From Cyanobacteriota bacterium (GTDB taxonomy: Bacteria; Cyanobacteriota; Cyanobacteriia; PCC-6307; Cyanobiaceae): 6,229 nucleotides of DNA. A program made the position numbers and the translations under genes. The notes beneath the pieces were generated by a model, which did no database searches, was not told the origin of the DNA, and saw nothing but the letters and a program-made list of their open reading frames with translations. Shown one piece after another: positions 1 through 5,546 of the stretch. The stretch's first letter is position 1; each line of letters opens with the position of its first letter. The stretch is taken from assembly GCA_947463165.1 (NCBI GenBank), contig CANHSW010000138.1, positions 1 to 6,229 of the forward strand. The letters are read 5' to 3'.

Positions 1-1018
1 TCTTGCCCAAGCTCTCCATCACCAGTTGCTGCAGGTAGCGACTGAAAAGTTCCAACCGGTCCCGATAGGGGAGCACCACCATGTCGCGGCGACCGCTTCC
101 CTCGCCAGCTGCATACCAGGCGGCGGCCAGCAGAGCGGCTGGATTGCGCTCCAAACTGGGGGCCCTGGTGCAGACATCCATCGCCGCAGCCCCGGCCAGG
201 AAGCCGCCCATGTCGGCTCCGACCAAAACCCCGGGCAACAGGCCCACAGCACTGGTGACGCTGCTACGGCCCCCCACCCAGTCGAACATGTCAAAACGGG
301 CCAGCCAGCCCTCCGCCGCCGCAGTGGCATCCAACTTGCTGCCCAGCATGGTTACGGCCACGGCCTGGGCGCTCCAGCTACCGCCCTCTGCCTCCACAGC
401 TCGGCGGGCTTGCCGCATGCCCAGGTAGGGCTCGGGGGTGCCGCCCGACTTGCTCACCACCACCACCAGGGTGGTGGCCAGGCGACCAGCCAGGCCGGCC
501 AGGGTGCGGCTAAAGCCGTCTGGATCGACGTTGTCGAAGAAATGGAATGGCAAGCCCCGCCCTGGATCCCGCAGGGCCCTGGTGATCAGCAGCGGGCCCA
601 GGCCTGAACCGCCAATGCCGATCCATAGCACATCGGTGAAAGGAGCGGCGGCGGCATTGGTGAGGGAACCGGCACAGATGGCGGCGCCAAACTGGTCGAT
701 GCGCTGGATTTCCTGCTGGATGTGCTGGCCGGCCTGGGGATCTGGCGCCAGCTCGGGATTGCGCAACCAGTAGTGGCCCACCTGGCGTTGCTCATCGGGA
801 TTGGCGATCGCCCCGGCCTCCAGAGCCGCCATCGCCTCGAAGGCCTTGGCAAACCGAGGTCTCAACTCCTGCAGCTGCGCTGGCCCCATATTCATACGAC
901 TGACATCCAGCCAGATGCCAAGGCCCTCGTCAAACCAGAGCAGTTGCTCAAAACGCCGCCACTGGGTGGCCGGATCTGCTGCGTTGAAGCTTGCGAGCAC
1001 GTCGTCGGCTACGGCCAT
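1..1018 (-). CDS. pgi: Glucose-6-phosphate isomerase, N-terminal 339 residues (partial at left edge)
   Basis: This enzyme interconverts glucose-6-phosphate and fructose-6-phosphate in the cytoplasm, linking glycolysis/gluconeogenesis, glycogen metabolism and the pentose phosphate pathways. Reading leftward from ATG at 1018-1016 gives 339 uninterrupted codons to the edge. Visible motifs are IGIGGSGLGP (residues 133-142, sugar-isomerase fold), SKSGGTPEP (189-197, phosphate-binding loop) and GGRSSVTSAVGLLP (249-262, family signature). MESLGK near residue 334 carries Glu335, which by family knowledge is the catalytic base. Cyanobacterial Pgi is about 530 residues, so roughly 190 residues, including the catalytic His and Lys, lie outside the window. 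The ATG was chosen because conserved sequence (WRRFEQLLWFDEGLGIWLD) begins about 19 residues later; no Shine-Dalgarno sequence is seen. The gene is divergent from the gene ending at 2438. Confidence 0.97.
   Translation of the reverse strand, partial: MAVADDVLASFNAADPATQWRRFEQLLWFDEGLGIWLDVSRMNMGPAQLQELRPRFAKAFEAMAALEAGAIANPDEQRQVGHYWLRNPELAPDPQAGQHIQQEIQRIDQFGAAICAGSLTNAAAAPFTDVLWIGIGGSGLGPLLITRALRDPGRGLPFHFFDNVDPDGFSRTLAGLAGRLATTLVVVVSKSGGTPEPYLGMRQARRAVEAEGGSWSAQAVAVTMLGSKLDATAAAEGWLARFDMFDWVGGRSSVTSAVGLLPGVLVGADMGGFLAGAAAMDVCTRAPSLERNPAALLAAAWYAAGEGSGRRDMVVLPYRDRLELFSRYLQQLVMESLGK
804..811. repeat. HIP1 octamer GCGATCGC
   Basis: An exact copy of the highly iterated palindrome of cyanobacteria, inside pgi. 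It supports cyanobacterial origin. Confidence 0.85.
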
Positions 1019-1129
1019 GGGCGGGGCGGCGGAAAATCGCTGCGGCGAACCTAAAGCGATTAGTGCTCCCTGCCGAGCCCAAATCGACAGACAATTGGCT
1101 TGCCGGTTGGCCTGGGCAGCTGAGCTCCG

Positions 1130-1147
1130 CAATCTTGCTTAAGATTG
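1130..1147. promoter_or_regulatory. Perfect inverted repeat upstream of pgi
   Basis: The arms CAATCTT and AAGATTG are perfectly complementary over 7 bp around a GCTT loop. The stem can extend by two more G-C pairs (1127-1128 with 1149-1150) past one mismatch. It lies about 110 bases upstream of the pgi start. No T-run follows on either strand, so it does not look like an intrinsic terminator. It could be an operator or a hairpin in the pgi leader; which protein binds it, if any, is unknown. Confidence 0.35.
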
Positions 1148-1165
1148 GGGCGATCTGCGGCTTGT

Positions 1166-1179
1166 GTAACTTTCGTAAC
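1166..1179 (-). promoter_or_regulatory. GTAAC direct-repeat pair (minus strand GTTAC...GTTAC), possible response-regulator box
   Basis: GTAAC occurs at 1166-1170 and 1175-1179, 9 bp apart. Read toward pgi this is GTTACGAAAGTTACACAA. The cyanobacterial RpaB box HLR1 is built from two direct copies of a (G/T)TTACA-like half site about 10 bp apart, so this resembles it, but the first half site has G in place of A and the spacing is one base short. It sits about 150 bases upstream of pgi. Treat it as a weak candidate only. Confidence 0.2.
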
Positions 1180-1256
1180 AACACTGGAAGTTTTCCCTGG
1201 CCAATCCCAGCATTTACCCAGTTCAAAAATTTAAACCGGATCTCGTCTGGCACCGG

Positions 1257-1282
1257 TTATCGCTCTAGGTTTTCGCTCTAGG
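1257..1282. repeat. 13-bp tandem duplication (2 copies)
   Basis: TTATCGCTCTAGG (1257-1269) is followed directly by TTTTCGCTCTAGG (1270-1282), with one mismatch. It lies in non-coding DNA between the two divergent genes. No function is visible; it looks like a recent slippage duplication of the kind also seen at 2439-2572. Confidence 0.75.
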
Positions 1283-1445
1283 AAATCCCCCTGTGGCTGC
1301 TTGCTCCAAGGGAATGCCGCCAATACCTGCCCAGCTCACCCTGGCCACCGCCTCCTCGCCACTGCCTCGAAGCCAACCTCCTCTCCTTGCCTAGCTGAGC
1401 CCGGCGAAGCAAACTCCTTGCAGCCAGGCCTGGCACAGCAGTTCC

Positions 1446-2438
1446 TTGCCCACCTACCCCTTGTCGTTGCAGCTTCCCAACCTGGTCAGCATCCCGGCCC
1501 ACTGGATCCTGGGCGGCTGCCAAGCCCTGGACAAACTGCAAAGGGCTTGGCAGAAACTCACCTGCCTGCAGGGGGCTTCCCAGGGGATCAAGGCCGTCGA
1601 CCGCCATCCCCCGGCTGGGGGTGGCCAGCGGCGCCCAGCGATCCTGCACCGGCCCATCGGCCGCCAGCAACTGCTGATTGGTCTGGTGTGTGCCTGCCTG
1701 CCCGCCCTGCCCCTCAGCCAGCGCCAGGTGCCCCAGCTGAGCTCCGCGGCTAGATCGATGGGGATCCAGGCCGGGCGTCCCGGCGCCGAAGGCGGTGATC
1801 CGGTGCAGTTCTCAGCAGTAGAGCTGCGGGAGCTGCAAAGGCGCTTTGGCGTGCATGGCCCCCAGCCCCGCCTCACCCAACTGCTCAGCGATGGCATCGA
1901 CCAGCTCCAACCGCTGCGCAGCAACGCCTTGGCCCGCATTGAGGAACTGCGACCGGTAATTCGCCAAGAAAGCGCTCGCCGCCATGTGAACCCGGTGTTC
2001 GTGGCGGCCGTGCTCTTCGATGAGATGCGCCACGCCAAACCCGGCGAAGACCTGCCAATTGCCGCCAGGTCAGGACTGTTCAGCACCCATGGGCCCGCCC
2101 AACTGGGGGTGGGCGAACTGATCCATCAGGGCCTGCTGGCGGCGGATGCCAGCCCAGAGCAGTTGGCGGCAGCCCGGGAGCTGCTGCTTGATCCCGACAC
2201 CAACGTGCGCGTGCTGGTGGGCAAGTTCGCCCGCCTCAGCCGCGATCTGGGCCTGCCGCAAGGCCGGATGCTCCAGGCCAGCCGCAGCGCCCGCGATGCC
2301 AAGGGGATCGCCACCCTGGCCTATCTGCACAACGGCAAACTCGACTACCCCCGCCGCATCCTGCGGTCCATGGATGACCCTGAACTACATGCTGTCTTGT
2401 TTGGCGATCGCAAGCAGCCGGTCACACCATTGATTTGA
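1446..2438 (+). CDS. Putative exported lysozyme/transglycosylase-like protein (start uncertain)
   Basis: I do not recognise a named family. The numbering here counts from TTG 1446. Residues about 67-92 are a basic stretch followed by a hydrophobic run (LLIGLVCACLPALPL), resembling a signal peptide or anchor. The C-terminal part, about 125-320, looks helical and carries a pattern like a lysozyme-fold muramidase: RHVNPVFVAAVLFDEMRHA with Glu193 where the catalytic acid would be, GPAQLGV (216-222) where transglycosylases have their GLMQ segment, DPDTNVRVLVGKFARL (249-264) like the SLT DPxxNI helix, and a late AYLHNGKLDYPRRI segment. A wall-cleaving role outside the cytoplasm is therefore an inference. 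The only in-frame ATG, at 1758, would delete the hydrophobic segment and leave 226 residues. TTG 1446, 1461 and 1467 keep it, but with an odd N-terminus and no ribosome binding site. The frame is closed upstream by TAG at 1392. The gene converges on the amidase gene. Confidence 0.65.
   Translation: MPTYPLSLQLPNLVSIPAHWILGGCQALDKLQRAWQKLTCLQGASQGIKAVDRHPPAGGGQRRPAILHRPIGRQQLLIGLVCACLPALPLSQRQVPQLSSAARSMGIQAGRPGAEGGDPVQFSAVELRELQRRFGVHGPQPRLTQLLSDGIDQLQPLRSNALARIEELRPVIRQESARRHVNPVFVAAVLFDEMRHAKPGEDLPIAARSGLFSTHGPAQLGVGELIHQGLLAADASPEQLAAARELLLDPDTNVRVLVGKFARLSRDLGLPQGRMLQASRSARDAKGIATLAYLHNGKLDYPRRILRSMDDPELHAVLFGDRKQPVTPLI
2404..2411. repeat. HIP1 octamer GCGATCGC
   Basis: A second exact HIP1 copy, within the 3' end of the lysozyme-like gene. 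Only two copies are seen in 6.2 kb, a modest density for a cyanobacterium. Confidence 0.85.
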
Positions 2439-2474
2439 GCGGCAGCCCCAGGTGATGCGGCAGCCCCAGGTGAT
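2439..2474. repeat. 18-bp perfect tandem duplication just after a stop codon
   Basis: GCGGCAGCCCCAGGTGAT occurs at 2439-2456 and again, identical, at 2457-2474. The first copy begins at the base after the TGA stop of the preceding plus-strand gene. The unit is a multiple of three, so in the frame of that gene it reads as AAAPGD twice. No dyad or T-run suggests a terminator. Confidence 0.9.
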
Positions 2475-2519
2475 TCAGAAGGCTCAGCCAGTCAGAAGGC
2501 TCACCAGCAAGAATGCTCA
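2475..2519. repeat. Spaced direct repeat TCAGAAGGCTCA, two exact copies plus a degenerate third
   Basis: TCAGAAGGCTCA is found at 2475-2486 and 2492-2503, a 17-bp period. A decayed third copy, AGAATGCTCA, lies at 2510-2519. It follows immediately on the 18-bp duplication and shares no sequence with it. It is non-coding in the annotation chosen here. Confidence 0.75.
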
Positions 2520-2538
2520 CCATCGCTGAATACTCGCA

Positions 2539-2572
2539 AGCGCTAATGATCGCCAGCGCTAATGATCGCCAG
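2539..2572. repeat. 16-bp perfect tandem duplication
   Basis: AGCGCTAATGATCGCC occurs at 2539-2554 and 2555-2570, identical, followed by two further matching bases (AG). Each unit carries a GATCGCC half of the HIP1 palindrome. It is the third independent short duplication in the 159-base spacer between convergent genes. Confidence 0.9.
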
Positions 2573-2597
2573 AGCCAATGGGCAGAGGCCCAAACTG

Positions 2598-3467
2598 TCA
2601 ACAGAGCAAGCCCAGGCTATGCAGGCGTAGCTGCAGTTGAGACCAGTCAAAACTGCGGGGATCGGCGCGCTCGCCGCCCAGGTCGACGGCGCGGTGGGTG
2701 GTGATCTGATTAAAGGGAATTGGGAACCGGCCCATCCACTGGGCCAGTAGCACCGCCAGGGCGTCGTACTGGGCCTGTTTATAGCCACTGTGGCCAGGGT
2801 CGTCATCCTCGCCATCTATAGGGGTTTCCAGGCTCACGTGCAAGGCGAAATTATTCACAGAGCCACCAACCTTGGGATTGGTGATCACCCAGCGACCGTT
2901 AAAAGCCGAGTTGCCCGCCCCAAAAGCCCGCTGCAACGGATCCATTAGCAGCACAACCTGGCCCTGCTCGCCGATCAGGGCGTGGTAACTCACCTGGTCG
3001 TCGTCATTGGCATGGGCCGTGGTGAAGGTATTGATCGCCGACTGAATGCCATATACCGTTTCGTGCATCACCACCACCCTTGGGGTGGGATCCACCGGCT
3101 GGCCATAGGCGTCGCGGCGGTAGCGCGGGCCGAAATTGGAGGGGTCGATCGCCAACCGCTCGGCCTTGCTGGGCAGATTGGCCAACAACTGCTTCAGGCG
3201 GGCCGCCAGTTTTGGATCGCTGGGGCCACAGGCCCGCTTCAAGGGGGATCGCCATTTATTGGTTGGCGGCGGCGCCAACGGCGGTCCGCTCGGGGTCTCT
3301 GGCTGGGGATCCAGGTCCGCCGGCGGCGTACCCAGGGCTTGCACCATCTCGATCAAGCTCGGTTCCCGCCGACTGCTAGCACTGGGCTCGCTCAGATCCC
3401 TGGCCAGCCAGCCCATGCTGCCGAGGCTCAACGCCGCCGCCGCCGCCAACACCTGGGGCCACCTCAT
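2598..3467 (-). CDS. Membrane-anchored Amidase_2 family protein (N-acetylmuramoyl-L-alanine amidase-like)
   Basis: The protein has 289 residues. Family members are zinc amidases that cut the bond between N-acetylmuramic acid and L-alanine in peptidoglycan. Residues 1-21 (MRWPQVLAAAAALSLGSMGWL) form a signal peptide or anchor, so it probably acts in the periplasm. A proline-rich linker covers about 48-70. The catalytic domain spans about 125-280: VVVMHET (His135), VSYHALIGEQGQVVLLM (159-175, the usual SYH...G.I..L core), FGAGNSAFN (182-190), then TTHRAVDLGGERADPRSFDW with His258 and Asp269. By analogy to AmpD, His135, His258 and Asp269 are the expected zinc ligands, so all three appear present. 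The ATG (3467-3465) overlaps the stop of the upstream M61 gene as ATGA, which fixes the start better than a 60-residue longer frame lacking family resemblance and implies translational coupling. It is the last gene of the operon. Confidence 0.92.
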   Translation of the reverse strand: MRWPQVLAAAAALSLGSMGWLARDLSEPSASSRREPSLIEMVQALGTPPADLDPQPETPSGPPLAPPPTNKWRSPLKRACGPSDPKLAARLKQLLANLPSKAERLAIDPSNFGPRYRRDAYGQPVDPTPRVVVMHETVYGIQSAINTFTTAHANDDDQVSYHALIGEQGQVVLLMDPLQRAFGAGNSAFNGRWVITNPKVGGSVNNFALHVSLETPIDGEDDDPGHSGYKQAQYDALAVLLAQWMGRFPIPFNQITTHRAVDLGGERADPRSFDWSQLQLRLHSLGLLC

Positions 3468-5173
3468 GGCCTTTGCAGCCTCAGCCAACTGGCGCGGCGT
3501 TGCGCACTGGCCGGCTCGGCCTCGGGATCCACCAGCAGCCGCCAACGCTGCACCGCTGGCGCCGCAGCTGTGATCTCCCCACTGCGCACCAGCCCATCGC
3601 GCACCCACAGCAACTGGCGCGGCTGGCACCAAGGGGCCGCAGCCCATAGGGGGGTGAGATCCTCCGGACTGCGCAGCCTCACCCCATCGAGGGCCAGCAG
3701 TTCATCGCCTGCCAATAAACCCGCCAGCTGGGCTGGGGAATCGCGCTGCAGCCGCTGCAAAAAAAGGCCAGCGTTGGTGACCTCCAATTGCCATCCCAGC
3801 CAGGGTTCAGAGGAGATCTCGGGCTGCAAGCGCAAACCCACCACCGCCAGAGCTGCGGCGATGGGTGGATCCTCAGTGCTGTTTAACCACTGGGGAAGCA
3901 GCTCGCTGAGTTCTGGATCGTGGGCAGCGAAGGCGGCGATCAATTCAGCCTGGCGATAGCCGCGGCCGATAGCCCCATGACTGCGCCACAACTGCTGCAA
4001 CACCAGCGGCAGGCAATAGCCCCGCTGGCGTAGTCGCAAGTCGAGCACCAGGGCCAGTACTGCCCCCTTTAGGTAATAGCTCACCTGGCTGCTGCCACTG
4101 TGGGCATCGGCCAGATAGAGCTTCACCCAGGCCTCCTCACTGCTGGCCTGAAGGCTTTGCACCTGGCGCCCGGCGGTGAGCAGATAACGACTCAAATCGG
4201 CGCCCAGATCCTCCAGCAACTCCGCCTCGCCGCTAAGACCGGCGGCAAGGGGCAGCAGCTGGTCCAGATAACTGGTGACCCCCTCTGCGAACCAGAGGCT
4301 GGGGATCACCACCGCCTGGTCGTAGTCGTAGGTGGCCAGCTCCAGGGGCCGCAGCCGGCGCACATTCCACTGGTGCAGATACTCATGGGCCACCAGTTGC
4401 AACAGTTGGCGCCGCCCCTCCGGTTTTGCCAGGGCCCGCCGGCCGAATTGCAACACGCTGCCGTTGTCGTGCTCCAAGCCGCCGTAGCCACTGGCGGTGC
4501 GATGCAGCACAAATAAGTAGTGGTCGGCCGCCGGCCGCTCCACCCCCATCAGCCGACAACAGGCCAGGCAGAGCTGCTGCAGGTCGCCGAGCCAGGCCGG
4601 ATCCTCCCGGGCCAGGTCGCCACCCCACTCCACCCAGCGATGCGGCACCCCCGCCAGCTCAAAGCGATGGCAGGGATGGGGACCAGCCTCCACCGGGGTG
4701 TCGATCAGCTGGTCGTAGTCGGCGGCGATCCAGCTGCCATCTGGCTGCTGGGGCAGCGCCACAAAAGGCTGCCAAGCCTCGGGCAACTCCAAGCTGAGGC
4801 GATGGGCACTCCAGCGCTCCCCCTCAATCGCCAGCACCACAGAAGCCATGGCCAAAAAGGCGTGCTCCGCCGTGAGCTGGCTGGTGCGCACCGTGAGCTC
4901 TGGAGCCAGCAGCTGGTAGCGAATCTCGATCGGCTCCAGGCTGTTGAGCTGCGCCTGCCAACCGGCTACAGCTCGTCTTTGCAGGGCCAGGCGGCGATCC
5001 CCCTGCCATAGCTCCAGGCCTTCCAACCGGCGCACGTAGTGGCGAATCAAGTAGGAGCCAGGGGTCCATTCCGGCAAGGACAGCCTTAGCCGCCGCTGCT
5101 GCGGTTTAACGGCGATCCGTACCTGCACCAGCTGGCGGTGGGGCTGGGTTAGCGAAATGCGAATATCTGGCAC
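3464..5173 (-). CDS. M61-family metallopeptidase (glycyl aminopeptidase-like) with PDZ domain
   Basis: The protein has 569 residues, a typical length. M61 enzymes are zinc aminopeptidases; the founding member removes N-terminal glycine and alanine, and the natural substrates of cyanobacterial members are unknown. An N-terminal beta domain (about 1-175) includes the family hallmark LPEWTPGSYLIRHYVRRLEGL near 33-53. The catalytic domain contains YGGLEHDNGSVL (230-241), HEYLHQWNVRRLRP (263-276; His263, Glu264, His267), and WFAEGVTSYLD (294-304) with Glu297 as the expected third zinc ligand. VSYYLKGAVLALVLDLRLR (364-382) is also conserved in the family. A PDZ domain lies at about 462-535 (NAGLFLQRLQRDSPAQLAGLLAGDELLALDG). 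There is no signal peptide, so it is probably cytoplasmic. The start is GTG at 5173-5171, 13 bases after the DUF1257 stop, with a GAGGA sequence overlapping that stop as a plausible ribosome binding site. The next gene overlaps its stop by ATGA. Confidence 0.95.
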   Translation of the reverse strand: MPDIRISLTQPHRQLVQVRIAVKPQQRRLRLSLPEWTPGSYLIRHYVRRLEGLELWQGDRRLALQRRAVAGWQAQLNSLEPIEIRYQLLAPELTVRTSQLTAEHAFLAMASVVLAIEGERWSAHRLSLELPEAWQPFVALPQQPDGSWIAADYDQLIDTPVEAGPHPCHRFELAGVPHRWVEWGGDLAREDPAWLGDLQQLCLACCRLMGVERPAADHYLFVLHRTASGYGGLEHDNGSVLQFGRRALAKPEGRRQLLQLVAHEYLHQWNVRRLRPLELATYDYDQAVVIPSLWFAEGVTSYLDQLLPLAAGLSGEAELLEDLGADLSRYLLTAGRQVQSLQASSEEAWVKLYLADAHSGSSQVSYYLKGAVLALVLDLRLRQRGYCLPLVLQQLWRSHGAIGRGYRQAELIAAFAAHDPELSELLPQWLNSTEDPPIAAALAVVGLRLQPEISSEPWLGWQLEVTNAGLFLQRLQRDSPAQLAGLLAGDELLALDGVRLRSPEDLTPLWAAAPWCQPRQLLWVRDGLVRSGEITAAAPAVQRWRLLVDPEAEPASAQRRASWLRLQRP

Positions 5174-5186
5174 CGCAGCTGGATCC

Positions 5187-5531
5187 TCAGACGCTCAATT
5201 GCAGTTCGGCGCCAGGGAACTGGCCAAGGGCAGCCCGCAGGGCCATGTGGGCCGCGTAGCCGCGGGTCAACTGGGAGAGCAACAGCTGCAGGGAGCGACA
5301 GTGGCTGAGCCTTTGCAGGTCGCCCACCAGGGCCAGGGAGCCATCGCTCTGGCGCGCCCAGCCGATGCTGGTGCCTTCCGGCAGGATCACCTGGACCGCC
5401 ACGCTGTGGCGCTCGCCGGCGAAACCCACCAGTTCGCCGCCCTGAATGGGATGGTGACCTAAATGCTCAAGGCTGGCTGTCAGCCCCTCGGCATCGCGCA
5501 GCACGGTGGGCAAAATGGATAGGTGGGACAT
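5187..5531 (-). CDS. DUF1257 / Ycf35-like conserved protein
   Basis: This is a 114-residue cytoplasmic protein with no signal peptide or membrane segment. The opening MSHLSILPTVLRDAEGLTASL matches the conserved N-terminus of DUF1257 proteins (MSHFSTIKT-like, then a charged helix). The middle IGWARQSDGSLALVGDLQ (about 56-72) and the C-terminal helix LQLLLSQLTRGYAAHMALRAA (81-101) also fit the family, which is encoded in cyanobacteria and, as ycf35, in some plastids. No biochemical function is established to my knowledge. The frame is open 12 codons further upstream, but ATG 5531-5529 is chosen because it matches the family N-terminus. It is the first gene of an operon with the M61 peptidase (13-base gap) and the amidase, and is divergent from purN. 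Confidence 0.85.
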   Translation of the reverse strand: MSHLSILPTVLRDAEGLTASLEHLGHHPIQGGELVGFAGERHSVAVQVILPEGTSIGWARQSDGSLALVGDLQRLSHCRSLQLLLSQLTRGYAAHMALRAALGQFPGAELQLSV

Positions 5532-5546
5532 GGCCCAAGGCCGGCA

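Larger units (their letters stand above)
1019..1445. other. Divergent intergenic region upstream of pgi
   Basis: These 427 bases hold no convincing gene. The part around 1160-1245 is clearly richer in A and T than the surrounding genes, as expected for a promoter region serving pgi leftward and the gene ending at 2438 rightward. It contains an inverted repeat (1130-1147), two GTAAC direct repeats (1166-1179) and a 13-bp tandem duplication (1257-1282), each listed separately. I cannot identify unambiguous -35/-10 boxes on either strand. Open frames here are low-complexity and resemble no family I know. Confidence 0.6.

Noticed and set aside
26..607. 193-codon plus-strand open frame opposite pgi
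   Set aside because: It is antisense to a clear Pgi coding sequence, and its translation is low-complexity with no family resemblance; a GC-rich shadow frame.
1454..2086. 210-codon minus-strand open frame opposite the lysozyme-like gene
   Set aside because: The plus frame gives an ordered, domain-like protein; the minus translation is rich in Ser, Arg and Trp as in typical shadow frames.
2439..2572. Possible CRISPR-like array in the convergent spacer
   Set aside because: The repeats are adjacent duplications of three different units, without uniform spacers or conserved repeat length.
2580..2591. GGGC-AGAG-GCCC hairpin downstream of the amidase stop
   Set aside because: The stem is only 4 bp and no T-run follows on either strand, so it is too weak to call a terminator.
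2513..2704. Short plus-strand frame starting at ATG 2513
   Set aside because: Most of it is antisense to the amidase 3' end and the rest is tandem-repeat spacer; no evidence of coding.
2982..3959. 325-codon plus-strand open frame
   Set aside because: It spans the antisense of both the amidase and the M61 gene, which are strongly supported; no family signal in the translation.
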